From: G963677185 sp963677185
Lineage (GTDB): Bacteria; Bacillota; Syntrophomonadia; Syntrophomonadales; Syntrophomonadaceae
Length of the DNA stretch: 64,000 bases
NCBI GenBank assembly: GCA_963677185.1
Contig: OY781889.1
Coordinates: forward strand, 1,054,001 to 1,118,000
Direction: 5' to 3'
Every line of letters begins with the position of its first letter. The stretch's first letter is position 1. The notes beneath the pieces were generated by a model that worked only from the letters and a program-made list of their open reading frames with translations, did no database searches and had not been told where the DNA came from. Position numbers and translations under genes: made by a program. Positions 52,181 to 60,759 of this stretch are shown here, in pieces.

Positions 52181-53695
52181 ATGAGTATCAGACCTGAAGA
52201 GATTAGCGCTATTCTAAAAGATCAAATTGAGCGCTACCAATCCGGGGTCGAAGTCAGCAATGTCGGATCCGTTATATACGTCGGTGACGGTATCGCCCGC
52301 GTTTACGGATTACAGGGCGCCATGGCTGGCGAACTTTTGGAATTCACCGGTGGAACCATAGGGATGGTTCTGAATCTGGAAGAAGACAATGTCGGTGTCG
52401 TGCTGTTGGGTTCTTACAACCACATACATGAAGGCGACCCGGTTAAAGCTACTGGCAGAATCATGGAAGTGCCGGTTGGACCCGCACTGCTGGGCAGAAC
52501 TGTAAACGGCATCGGCCAGCCGCTGGACGGCAAAGGCCCAATTAACACTGACAAGTTCCGTCCCATTGAAAGAGTTGCCCCGGGCGTGGTTGCCCGCCAG
52601 CCGGTTAACACTCCGATGCAGACCGGTCTCAAGTGCGTTGATTCCATGGTGCCGATCGGCCGCGGCCAGCGCGAACTTATCATCGGTGACCGCCAGGTAG
52701 GCAAGACCGCTATTGGCATAGACGCCATTATCAACCAGCGCTTAAAGAAAGACTTGATTTGCATCTATGTGGGTATTGGGCAGAAACAGTCCACTATCGC
52801 ATCCATCCATACCAAGCTTGAACAGATGGGCGCTTTGGATTATACCATCATCGTAGCTGCCACCGCTTCCGAGCCGGCTCCCTTGCTGTACATGGCTCCT
52901 TATGCTGGTGTTTCTATGGCTGAATACTTCATGGAAGATGAAGGCAAAGACGTTCTGATTATTTATGACGATCTATCCAAGCATGCGGTTGCTTACCGCG
53001 AAATGTCCCTGCTGCTCCGCCGTCCGCCCGGACGTGAAGCTTATCCCGGGGACGTATTCTATCTCCATTCCCGCTTGCTGGAAAGAGCATGCCGCTTGAA
53101 CAAAGATCATGGCGGAGGATCAATTACCGCTCTGCCGATCATTGAAACCCAAGCCGGTGACGTTTCCGCTTATATACCGACTAACGTTATATCAATCACC
53201 GATGGCCAGATATATCTGGAAACTGACCTTTTCAACGCCGGTCAGCGGCCCGCTATCAACGCCGGTCTGTCAGTCAGCCGCGTAGGTGGTTCCGCCCAGA
53301 CCAAGGCCATGAAGAAGGTAGCCGGTCAGCTCCGCCTTGATTTGGCGCAGTTCAGAGAACTGGCTGCATTTGCCCAGTTTGGTTCCGACCTTGATAAGGC
53401 AACACTGGCCAGATTGACCCGCGGCGAGCGTACAGTTGAAGTTCTAAAGCAAGGCCAGTATGTTCCCATGCCAATGGAAGAACAGGTCGCAATCATTTAC
53501 TGCGGGGTTAACGGTTATCTTGATGATATCCCCAAAGATCAGGTAGGCCCGTTCGAAGTTGATTTTATTAAATACCTGCGCAGTAGTCATGGCGATGTAT
53601 TGAAGAATATGGAAACCACAGGCGCTATGGATGCCGGTACAGAAGGCAACCTTGTGAAGGCTATTGAAGAATTCAAAGCCATGTTCGCAGTTTAG
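52181..53695 (+). CDS. atpA: ATP synthase F1 subunit alpha
   Basis: 504 aa from ATG 52181. Non-catalytic nucleotide-binding subunit. The N-terminal beta-barrel has VGDGIARVYGLQGAMAGELLEF, the P-loop reads GDRQVGKTAIG, and the ATP synthase alpha/beta signature lies in RPAINAGLSVSRVGGSAQ. The arginine-finger region is in ISITDGQIYLETDLF-SVSRVG. Full length, standard order. Confidence 0.97.
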   Translation: MSIRPEEISAILKDQIERYQSGVEVSNVGSVIYVGDGIARVYGLQGAMAGELLEFTGGTIGMVLNLEEDNVGVVLLGSYNHIHEGDPVKATGRIMEVPVGPALLGRTVNGIGQPLDGKGPINTDKFRPIERVAPGVVARQPVNTPMQTGLKCVDSMVPIGRGQRELIIGDRQVGKTAIGIDAIINQRLKKDLICIYVGIGQKQSTIASIHTKLEQMGALDYTIIVAATASEPAPLLYMAPYAGVSMAEYFMEDEGKDVLIIYDDLSKHAVAYREMSLLLRRPPGREAYPGDVFYLHSRLLERACRLNKDHGGGSITALPIIETQAGDVSAYIPTNVISITDGQIYLETDLFNAGQRPAINAGLSVSRVGGSAQTKAMKKVAGQLRLDLAQFRELAAFAQFGSDLDKATLARLTRGERTVEVLKQGQYVPMPMEEQVAIIYCGVNGYLDDIPKDQVGPFEVDFIKYLRSSHGDVLKNMETTGAMDAGTEGNLVKAIEEFKAMFAV

Positions 53696-53708
53696 GTGGT
53701 GAAATTAT

Positions 53709-54608
53709 ATGTCAGGTGGTAGCCTCAGGGAAATGAAAAGGCGCATAGGCAGCATAAAGAACACCCAGCAGATAACCAAGGCCATGAAGATGGTGGCTGC
53801 TGCCAAACTGCGTAAAGCCCAGGAAAAAGCCGAGTCGTCTCGGCCATATACCGAAACTTTGCAAGCAACAATGGCACGCGTTGCTGAATATTCTGGGGAT
53901 GTAACTCATCCGTTGCTGGCAGTCCGCGAGGACATAGTCAAAGTAGGCTACATCGTAATTACTTCTGACCGTGGCATGTGCGGTGCTTATAACACCAACA
54001 TTATTAAGGCCGCCAATGAAAAAATAGCCTATGATGAAACCGAACGCAAAGTAGTACCGGCCATCGTTGCAGTTGGCCGCAAAGCAAGAGACTTCTACCG
54101 GAAGCGGGCAGGCCTGGAAGCCGAATACATTAATCTCGGCGATAATGTTGCTTATCCCGATGCCCGGGAAATTGCCGGCTTTGTAATGGATGCATATGCA
54201 CAGGAAGAGCTGGATGAAGTCCATATCATATATTCAAAGTTTATTAATGCGCTACGGCAAATACCCACTGTGGTTAAAATTCTTCCGATCGAGCATGAAC
54301 AAGATGCGCATGCACAGGAACAGGCTGTCGAAGCTAATTGGGATTATATTTTTGAGCCCAGCGCTGAAGAATTGATGGTGACCATCCTTCCCAAGTATGT
54401 CTCCAACGTGATTTATCATGCGATGATGGAAGGAAAGGCCAGTGAAATGGGTGCCAAAATGACAGCCATGGATAATGCTACCAAGAACGCAAAAGAGCTT
54501 ATTGAAAATCTGACCCTGGCCATGAATAAAGCCAGACAGGCAGCCATAACCGACGAATTGTTGGATATCGTGGGTGGTTCCGAAGCTCTCAAAAAAGGAG
54601 GAAAGTAG
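53709..54608 (+). CDS. atpG: ATP synthase F1 subunit gamma
   Basis: 299 aa from ATG 53709. Central rotor shaft, with N-terminal coiled helix MKRRIGSIKNTQQITKAMKMVAAAKLRKAQ, GYIVITSDRGMCGAYNTNI, and C-terminal helix ASEMGAKMTAMDNATKNAKELIENLTLAMNKARQAAITDELLDIVGG containing the family signature. Four bases separate it from atpD. Confidence 0.96.
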   Translation: MSGGSLREMKRRIGSIKNTQQITKAMKMVAAAKLRKAQEKAESSRPYTETLQATMARVAEYSGDVTHPLLAVREDIVKVGYIVITSDRGMCGAYNTNIIKAANEKIAYDETERKVVPAIVAVGRKARDFYRKRAGLEAEYINLGDNVAYPDAREIAGFVMDAYAQEELDEVHIIYSKFINALRQIPTVVKILPIEHEQDAHAQEQAVEANWDYIFEPSAEELMVTILPKYVSNVIYHAMMEGKASEMGAKMTAMDNATKNAKELIENLTLAMNKARQAAITDELLDIVGGSEALKKGGK

Positions 54609-54611
54609 AGA

Positions 54612-56042
54612 ATGGCGAATGTAACGTATGGAGAAGTGGTCCAGGTTATAGGCGCGGTTGTGGACATTCGGTTCAAGCCCAAAGAGCTGCCTGACCTGAT
54701 GAACGCTGTTACCATTAGATCTGAAGATCAAGACTCTGCCGCGGCCAAAACTGGCAAAGTAAACATTACTCTCGAAGCCTTTCAGGCTCTGGGGAACGAC
54801 GTTGTACGCTGTGTTGCCCTCTCCCCGACCGATGGTCTGGTGCGCGGCATGAAAGCCACCAATACTGGCGCCGCCATTAAGGTGCCCGTAGGGGAACCTT
54901 GTTTGGGACGTATTCTTAATGTGCTGGGCCAGCCGGTTGATGAAGCCGGACCGGTTGTAGGCACAGACATGTGGGAAATCCATCGCAAACCTCCGCTTCT
55001 GGTTGACCAGACTCCTGCTGACCAGCTGCTGGTTACCGGGATCAAAGTTGCCGACTTGATTTGCCCCTATGCAAAAGGTGGTAAAATTGGTCTGTTCGGT
55101 GGAGCCGGCGTTGGCAAAACCGTTATCATCATGGAACTGATACGCAACATCGCTTACGAACATGGTGGATATTCGGTGTTCACAGGCGTGGGCGAACGTA
55201 CTCGCGAAGGAAACGATCTCTGGGAAGAAATGACTGAATCCGGTGTTATTTCCAAGTGCGCTCTTATTTACGGCCAGATGAATGAGCCTCCGGGAGCCCG
55301 CCTGCGCGTTGGCTTGACCGGACTGACCGTTGCGGAATACTTCCGTGACGTAGGAGGCATGGACGTTCTAATATTCATCGACAACATTTTCCGTTTCGCC
55401 CAGGCCGGCAACGAAGTGTCCGCGCTTCTCGGCCGTATGCCTTCCGCTGTTGGTTACCAGCCCACACTGGCTACTGACATCGGTCTGCTGCAGGAACGTA
55501 TTACTTCAACAACCAAGGGTTCGATAACTTCAGCCCAGGCCGTTTATGTACCGGCCGATGACTTAACTGACCCGGCCCCGGCCACAACCTTTGCTCACTT
55601 GGATGCGACAACTGTTCTGTCGCGTGCTATTTCCGAGCTTGGCATTTACCCGGCTGTTGACCCGCTCGATTCCACATCTCGTATGCTGGACCCGCAGTAT
55701 GTTGGCGACAAGCATTATAATACCGCCCGCGGCGTACAGAAGATACTCCAGAGATACAAGGAACTGCAGGACATCATCGCCATCCTGGGTATGGATGAAT
55801 TGACTGACGAAGATAAGCTGATCGTGGCTCGCGCCCGTAAAATTCAGAAATTCCTGTCCCAGCCCTTCCACGTTGCTGAACAGTTTACCGGCAACCCGGG
55901 AATCTATGTTCCGATTCTTGACACTGTTGAATCCTTTGCCGCGGTGCTTGAAGGCAAGCATGACAGTCTGCCTGAAGAAGCATTCTACATGGTTGGCAGC
56001 GTAGACACAGCTGTGGAAAAAGCAAACAGATTGGGGGCGTAG
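54612..56042 (+). CDS. atpD: ATP synthase F1 subunit beta
   Basis: 476 aa from ATG 54612 behind AAAGGAGGAAAG. Catalytic subunit; P-loop GGAGVGKTVII, catalytic glutamate in GERTREGNDLWEEM, DELSEED-type catch-loop region replaced here by MDELTDEDKLIVARARKIQKFLSQPFHVAEQFTG, and the signature PAVDPLDSTS. Full length and intact, so the complex should be active. Confidence 0.97.
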   Translation: MANVTYGEVVQVIGAVVDIRFKPKELPDLMNAVTIRSEDQDSAAAKTGKVNITLEAFQALGNDVVRCVALSPTDGLVRGMKATNTGAAIKVPVGEPCLGRILNVLGQPVDEAGPVVGTDMWEIHRKPPLLVDQTPADQLLVTGIKVADLICPYAKGGKIGLFGGAGVGKTVIIMELIRNIAYEHGGYSVFTGVGERTREGNDLWEEMTESGVISKCALIYGQMNEPPGARLRVGLTGLTVAEYFRDVGGMDVLIFIDNIFRFAQAGNEVSALLGRMPSAVGYQPTLATDIGLLQERITSTTKGSITSAQAVYVPADDLTDPAPATTFAHLDATTVLSRAISELGIYPAVDPLDSTSRMLDPQYVGDKHYNTARGVQKILQRYKELQDIIAILGMDELTDEDKLIVARARKIQKFLSQPFHVAEQFTGNPGIYVPILDTVESFAAVLEGKHDSLPEEAFYMVGSVDTAVEKANRLGA

Positions 56043-56045
56043 TCC

Positions 56046-56459
56046 ATGGCCGAGAACACATTCATTTTCGAAGTTGTGACTCCGGAACGGATCCTTCTTC
56101 AGGATGAAGCGCAATTTATACTCGCTCCGGAATTAACCGGTTATTTGGGTATATTAAAGAATCATAGCCCTATGATTGCCGCCCTCAAAATTGGAGTGTT
56201 GCGTTATACAACTGCTGATAAGATGGTGGGTAAGGTTTCGATTAGCGGAGGTTTCCTGGAAGTGGTTCATAACGAAGTCAGAGTCCTTGCGGAAACAGCC
56301 GAAGTCGGGCCTGAAATTGATATCCTTCGCGCCAAGGCCGCATATGAAAGGGCTAGAAAGCGCCTGGAAGCAGCTGACAATGAAATCAACCAGGCTAGAG
56401 CCCAGATAGCTCTGCAGAGAGCGCTGGCTCGTTTGAAAGCTGCAGAAATGGAACCATAA
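56046..56459 (+). CDS. atpC: ATP synthase F1 subunit epsilon
   Basis: 137 aa from ATG 56046, 3 bases after atpD. N-terminal beta-sandwich (FEVVTPERILLQDEAQFILAPELTGYLGILKNHSPMIAAL) and C-terminal helix pair rich in Ala and Arg (AKAAYERARKRLEAADNEINQARAQIALQRALARLKAAE), the part that can inhibit ATP hydrolysis. Last gene of the operon, followed by a strong terminator. Confidence 0.95.
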   Translation: MAENTFIFEVVTPERILLQDEAQFILAPELTGYLGILKNHSPMIAALKIGVLRYTTADKMVGKVSISGGFLEVVHNEVRVLAETAEVGPEIDILRAKAAYERARKRLEAADNEINQARAQIALQRALARLKAAEMEP

Positions 56460-56476
56460 AATCTGGTAATTTAATA

Positions 56477-56516
56477 CGGAGGCCTGATTTAACGGTCAGG
56501 CCTCCGCTCACTTTTA
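56477..56516 (+). terminator. Terminator of the atp operon
   Basis: 11-bp perfect stem CGGAGGCCTGA/TCAGGCCTCCG (56477-56487 and 56496-56506) followed by CTCACTTTTATT. Confidence 0.88.
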
Positions 56517-56650
56517 TTCCCACAATAAGCCTTAATATCCAATATCGACATATGATATTCATACCGAAGGCCTGGAAAATCTTACCATAATGGCAGGATT
56601 ATTCATTTGTGAATAAAAATTCCTACATATCAGACAAAAAAATAAAAAAT

Positions 56651-56679
56651 TTGAGTATAAAAAGCAGAAAACATATAAT
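56651..56679 (+). promoter_or_regulatory. Promoter TTGAGT-17-TATAAT
   Basis: TTGAGT (56651-56656) and perfect TATAAT (56674-56679), 17-base spacer, 64 bases before the first of three small membrane-protein genes. Confidence 0.7.
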
Positions 56680-56742
56680 ATCATTATGATTATATTCTTT
56701 TTGTAGAATAATAATTGAAAATGTTGTCCTGAGGTGAATTGA

Positions 56743-56958
56743 TTGGACAAGCCAACCATTATAAAAGTTTTTATTATTGCAGTATTAAGCTATTACTTTG
56801 TAAAGGGCGTACTCTATCTTGCCCTGTGGCAAGTGCTGGTGAAAATAGAAGAAAAAGGCATGGAAGAAAAGGAGCGCAAGCGGGCGGAACGAGATGCAAA
56901 ACGTCAGCGCCTGTTAAAAGAGCGCGAAGAAGAACGGAAAAAATCCAAATATATATAA
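56743..56958 (+). CDS. Small single-helix membrane protein 1
   Basis: 71 aa from TTG 56743 behind GAGGTGA. One N-terminal membrane helix (IIKVFIIAVLSYYFVKGVLYLALWQVL), then a highly charged helical tail of Glu, Lys and Arg (EEKERKRAERDAKRQRLL). Predicted to sit in the membrane with its charged tail in the cytoplasm. No family recognised. It begins a run of three tiny genes of similar design. Confidence 0.68.
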   Translation: MDKPTIIKVFIIAVLSYYFVKGVLYLALWQVLVKIEEKGMEEKERKRAERDAKRQRLLKEREEERKKSKYI

Positions 56959-57058
56959 TCAGTCGATGGAAAATATATCATTGGGTTAGCTTTTTGTGAG
57001 ATTAAGTGCGGGTAAACGGCTTTTACGAAACGGATGTTATGGAAAGGAGCACATTGAA

Positions 57059-57241
57059 TTGGTAATGACAAATACCATGTTAATTATGGTATCGATTGCA
57101 GTGTTCATATTTATTGCCATAGCAATTGCATTTTTCTTTGGGATGAAACGTTTGGAGACTAATTCTTTGCGGCGCAAGCAAGAGCATGCCGAACAAAAAC
57201 GGGAACAAAAGTTAAGAGGGCGTGGCGACAAAACCGTGTAA
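57059..57241 (+). CDS. Small single-helix membrane protein 2
   Basis: 60 aa from TTG 57059, 9 bases after AAAGGAG; the frame is open upstream but without a site. One membrane helix (MLIMVSIAVFIFIAIAIAFFFG) followed by a short charged tail (RRKQEHAEQKREQKLRGRG). Same layout as its neighbours. Function unknown. Confidence 0.62.
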   Translation: MVMTNTMLIMVSIAVFIFIAIAIAFFFGMKRLETNSLRRKQEHAEQKREQKLRGRGDKTV

Positions 57242-57283
57242 TAAATGGAAAAATGTGATAAAATGCCCCTAGAGGTGATTAAT

Positions 57284-57532
57284 GTGCCTATCAGATTTGT
57301 GAGTCTGGTTGTCGTGATGTTCCTCTGTTCGATCGCCATTTTAATCTTTGTAGTGTATCTTACCCGGAAATACGAAGCAAAGGCCATGAAAGCCAAAACA
57401 GCCCGGGATGCCTATGCAGCCAAGCTGATGGCAGAACTGGAAGAGAAGAAGGCGGCTGAACTAGAAGCCGGCAATATTGACCAGGCAGAAGTAAAACCCG
57501 AAGATGACTCAGCTCCGGTTGCGCAAGAATGA
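57284..57532 (+). CDS. Small single-helix membrane protein 3
   Basis: 82 aa from GTG 57284 behind GAGGTGA; an ATG 39 bases upstream is not supported by a site. One membrane helix (FVSLVVVMFLCSIAILIFVVYLT), then an Ala/Glu/Lys helical tail ending in an acidic stretch (EVKPEDDSAPVAQE). Third of the set. Function unknown. Confidence 0.66.
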   Translation: MPIRFVSLVVVMFLCSIAILIFVVYLTRKYEAKAMKAKTARDAYAAKLMAELEEKKAAELEAGNIDQAEVKPEDDSAPVAQE

Positions 57533-57674
57533 GCGAAATTTAAGGTAACCGAATGTCTGGGTCATTGTATTTTGCGGCATCGCAAAATATCGCTGCCGGC
57601 AGATTAAGAAATACATAGCCGGTAAGGCATTCCTATTTACCGGATATAATAAGTAATCGAAGCAGGTTCAAAGA

Positions 57675-58034
57675 TTGAATATTTTTGAAGCACTGATAGT
57701 AGGCCATATGACCGGTGACTTTTTACTTCAGACCCGGTGGATGGCATATAACAAGGAAAATTCTCTGGGTCCGTTGATAGTGCACAGTGCTGTTTATACA
57801 CTGTGCGTTTTCGTATTTGCTTTTCCAGTCGCGGTATTACCGGTCTGGTCATTGGCGCTTATTTTGTGCAGTCATGCTTTTTTGGACCAGAGAAACTTTT
57901 TACGCTGGTGGATAATTCATGTCAACGGGAGCGCTGATGTATATAAGGAGACCCCATACATGAAAATGATTGTTGACCAGAGCTTTCACCTGTTGATACT
58001 GGCTCTGGTTGCCTATTGGTGCATGCTGATTTGA
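57675..58034 (+). CDS. DUF3307-like membrane protein
   Basis: 119 aa from TTG 57675, with only CAGG upstream. Begins FEALIVGHMTGDFLLQTRWMAYNKENS, the pattern of DUF3307 proteins, which have a conserved His-x3-Asp near the first helix. Helices follow near 35-65 and 95-118, and a central HAFLDQRNFLRWWI matches the family. Function unknown. Its stop overlaps the next start (TTGA). Confidence 0.78.
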   Translation: MNIFEALIVGHMTGDFLLQTRWMAYNKENSLGPLIVHSAVYTLCVFVFAFPVAVLPVWSLALILCSHAFLDQRNFLRWWIIHVNGSADVYKETPYMKMIVDQSFHLLILALVAYWCMLI

Positions 58035-58639
58035 AAAATGCGGATGTCAAACACAAAAATATTGTTCTCCCGATTTTGATTGCTGTTCTTGCCCTGGCAA
58101 TAACGACGGGTTTTCTTTTCTATAATGCCGGCCGCTACCTGGTTATTAACGAGGAGCCAATCCAATCAGACGTAATTCTGGTATTTGCTGGAGATAAAGG
58201 CCAGCGTACCGAAAAAGCGGTTTCGCTGTATAAAGACAACTACTCATCGAAGCTTATTCTCTCTGGAGGCTCCCTGTATAATAACATCACCTCAGCTGAA
58301 CTAATGTATGATCATGCTGTCCGCGAAGGAGTAAAAGCCGAGGACCTCATATTGGAACCAGAAGCCGACAGCACCTATGAAAATGCCGTATTTTGCCGGC
58401 GTATCATGGAAGAACGTAAGTATCAATCCGCACTGGTTATATCGTCTGAATATCATATGAGACGGGTGCGCCTGAGCTGTGAGAAAGCATTTCAGGGCAG
58501 TTCCATTCGTTTAGTATATTGTCCGGCGGACGAGCCCCAGTATGAGCCGGAGTCCTGGTGGGCTAATAATAAAAGCATGCTCTGGACGGTGACGGAATAC
58601 TTGAAGATCATGGGCTATGAGCTGGGATTAACATCGTAA
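58031..58639 (+). CDS. YdcF-like (DUF218) membrane-anchored protein
   Basis: 202 aa from TTG 58031, which overlaps the previous stop by 4 bases; TTG 58016 is an alternative. One N-terminal helix (IVLPILIAVLALAITTGFLFY), then an extracytoplasmic DUF218 domain: SDVILVFAGDKGQRTEKAVSLYKDN, KLILSGG, TYENAVFCRRIMEERKYQSALVISSEYHMRR and the conserved tail. Members such as SanA and ElyC act in envelope or peptidoglycan homeostasis; the exact role here is unknown. Confidence 0.85.
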   Translation: MKNADVKHKNIVLPILIAVLALAITTGFLFYNAGRYLVINEEPIQSDVILVFAGDKGQRTEKAVSLYKDNYSSKLILSGGSLYNNITSAELMYDHAVREGVKAEDLILEPEADSTYENAVFCRRIMEERKYQSALVISSEYHMRRVRLSCEKAFQGSSIRLVYCPADEPQYEPESWWANNKSMLWTVTEYLKIMGYELGLTS

Positions 58640-58743
58640 CCTGAAAGGCATATTAGCAGTCTAAAAAGTATGTGACTGATCTTGAAATCGAATTGCTGCA
58701 ATTACCGGCCATGTTGATTGAGTTTTGAAGGGAGGAAATAAAA

Positions 58744-59739
58744 ATGCTTCGAACATTAATCTCATCGCGGCTGAAGCCGCGTGAAAGGTGGAAACATCTT
58801 CTTCTGGTTTTTATGCTTTGCCTTGGTTTGGTTGCAAGCTTGTTTGTTATAGGCTGCGGTACGTCAAGTATTTACAAGGATGAAGGATCAGTTGTAAAAA
58901 GCACCAGTACGTCCCAGAACCAGTCCGCCAAGGAATCCGATTCTGTTGGCACGAGCAAGAGCGAAAGTGCCGCCCCCACGAGCAGCCAGGTGGATTTATC
59001 GTCTGGCAGCGAGGTTGAGCGTAAAGCTATTATAGACGGCACCATTAGCATTAAGGTGCAGGACAGCCAGCAGATCAGCCAGGATATTGCGAAGCTCGCT
59101 GGAGATTATGGCGGCTACGTGGTTAGCAGCTATTTGTCCAAGAGTGGCGATTATTTCAACGGGCAGGTTATTATTAAAGTACCCCAGGACAAGCTGCAGG
59201 AAGTATCGGATAAGATTATCGCCATGGGCGAATTAATGGACAAAAGGCAAACATCCAAGGATGTTACCGAGGAATACTACGATTCCGAAGCCCGCTTAAA
59301 GGTGCTCAAGGAGAAAGAAGCCCGCCTGACGTCCTTCATGGCCCAGGCTACCACTATTTCAGATCTAATTTCCATTGAACGTGAAATTGCGGAAAACCGC
59401 TCCCAGATTGAAGTGCTGCAGGGCCGCATGAATTACCTCAACAATGCGACTACCTATAGCCAGCTGACCGTCAGCCTCACCCAGGCCGTGCCGGGACAGG
59501 TGGAAGCTCCAGTGGATGCATGGGGCAGAGCCACTCAAGGCCTGGTGACCTCAATGAACACCATGGTCAAGTTCCTCAGCTGGATGCTGATGGCTCTGTT
59601 TGTACTGGCTCCCTGGCTGGTGCTGCTGTTCCTGCTCATACTGCTGCTGCGCTGGTTTATAAAGAAGCGGCTGGCTAAAAGGAAGGCGAAAAGGCGAGCG
59701 GCGGGGCAGGGTCCGGAATTGCCCGACATCAAGCAATAA
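58744..59739 (+). CDS. DUF4349 family lipoprotein
   Basis: 331 aa from ATG 58744 behind GAAGGGAGG. Lipobox-type signal (LFVIGCG) after a long basic N-terminus. A Ser/Thr-rich linker covers about 45-90, followed by the DUF4349 domain (KAIIDGTISIKVQDSQQISQDIAKLAGDYGGYVVSSY, then VIIKVPQDKLQEVSDKI), with a coiled coil near 180-245 (EEYYDSEARLKVLKEKEARL). One C-terminal membrane helix near 280-310 and a basic tail follow. Such proteins are anchored at both ends in the envelope; function unknown. Confidence 0.86.
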   Translation: MLRTLISSRLKPRERWKHLLLVFMLCLGLVASLFVIGCGTSSIYKDEGSVVKSTSTSQNQSAKESDSVGTSKSESAAPTSSQVDLSSGSEVERKAIIDGTISIKVQDSQQISQDIAKLAGDYGGYVVSSYLSKSGDYFNGQVIIKVPQDKLQEVSDKIIAMGELMDKRQTSKDVTEEYYDSEARLKVLKEKEARLTSFMAQATTISDLISIEREIAENRSQIEVLQGRMNYLNNATTYSQLTVSLTQAVPGQVEAPVDAWGRATQGLVTSMNTMVKFLSWMLMALFVLAPWLVLLFLLILLLRWFIKKRLAKRKAKRRAAGQGPELPDIKQ

Positions 59740-59746
59740 AACCCCC

Positions 59747-59787
59747 AGTGTGTTGCCGCACGAAGTGCGGCAACACACTTCAGTTTT
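59747..59787. terminator. Bidirectional terminator
   Basis: 15-bp perfect stem AGTGTGTTGCCGCAC/GTGCGGCAACACACT with loop GAA (59747-59779), T-rich on the plus side (TCAGTTTTT) and GGGGGTTTTATT on the minus side. Separates two convergent genes. Confidence 0.9.
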
Positions 59788-60527
59788 TACATTACTTCGA
59801 CATGGGCGTTTTCGTCGAAAGGATTGTTGCGAATCGCCAGTGAGAACATGTACGGGTACTGGCTCTTAAGGTGGTACATGTAATCCAGCCACTGGATGAT
59901 GAGCACCTTGTACGAGCGCTGCAGATCCCCGGTTAGATGAAGATAGTCGTTTTCCGGCAGGTCGGTAAGATCCTGACGGTAGTACAGCTCGTCGGAAATG
60001 TGGAATACGGTCCATATAATCTGGGTAAAGCGTTCATGTTCCAGCACGCTGGGATTTTCCAGCAGGCGAAGCAGGTGATCTCGTTTGCCGTCCAGCAGGA
60101 ACCGGAGACCATGAAGGCTGCCGCGCTTGCTGTCCAGGGCAATGTTTTCTTCCTCCAGGGCTTGCTTGGCCCGCTTGAAATCCTCTTCGGTCCATCGGCC
60201 GGCAACAATCAGGTGCCGCTTCCATTCGGTATCGCTGGTGCAAAAGACGTTAAGCAGCTTGATAAGGTCAATACCGCAGTCGTTATAAAATGCGGATATT
60301 ACCATAGACAGCTTTTCCAGCCTTTCCTTTTTGGCCCGGTTGTTCATTAACTGGTTTAGTATGATGGTTACCAGATATACATTGATAAACAGGAATCCCA
60401 ACTGGGCAATGACATATTTGAAGATAAAATTAATATCCGAAAATATAAGGTAATGGATTACATAGAATATGAGTGAAAGCGACATAAAGATTGCTCCCAG
60501 CTTGATGAACCAGTCGAGTTTTTTCAT
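59787..60527 (-). CDS. Membrane protein of unknown function
   Basis: 246 aa from ATG 60527 with GGGGAGG 11 bases upstream. Two N-terminal helices (LGAIFMSLSLIFYVIHYLIF and YVIAQLGFLFINVYLVTIIL), then a cytoplasmic, helical domain of about 180 residues (RLEKLSMVISAFYNDCGIDLIKLL, HHLRLLENPSVLEHERFTQIIWTVFHISDELYYR). The layout recalls proteins annotated only as hypothetical in Firmicutes and archaea. Function unknown. Confidence 0.78.
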   Translation of the reverse strand: MKKLDWFIKLGAIFMSLSLIFYVIHYLIFSDINFIFKYVIAQLGFLFINVYLVTIILNQLMNNRAKKERLEKLSMVISAFYNDCGIDLIKLLNVFCTSDTEWKRHLIVAGRWTEEDFKRAKQALEEENIALDSKRGSLHGLRFLLDGKRDHLLRLLENPSVLEHERFTQIIWTVFHISDELYYRQDLTDLPENDYLHLTGDLQRSYKVLIIQWLDYMYHLKSQYPYMFSLAIRNNPFDENAHVEVM

Positions 60528-60759
60528 ATCATTTCATTCCTCCCCCGCTAAAGCCGTTCATTGATAATAGTATAGACGCCTGAAAAATATATCAATATGC
60601 AAAAACGGCTATAGCAAGTATACAACAGAGTTTTGTATATTGTCAGATTAATGATTCCCCTTTAAACAATGAACTGAAAAGGATTGACTGGCTGGTCGGA
60701 AAGGTCTATCCTTACCCGTAGTATCCAACGATTATTTAACGGGAAGGATAAGAGGAGCC

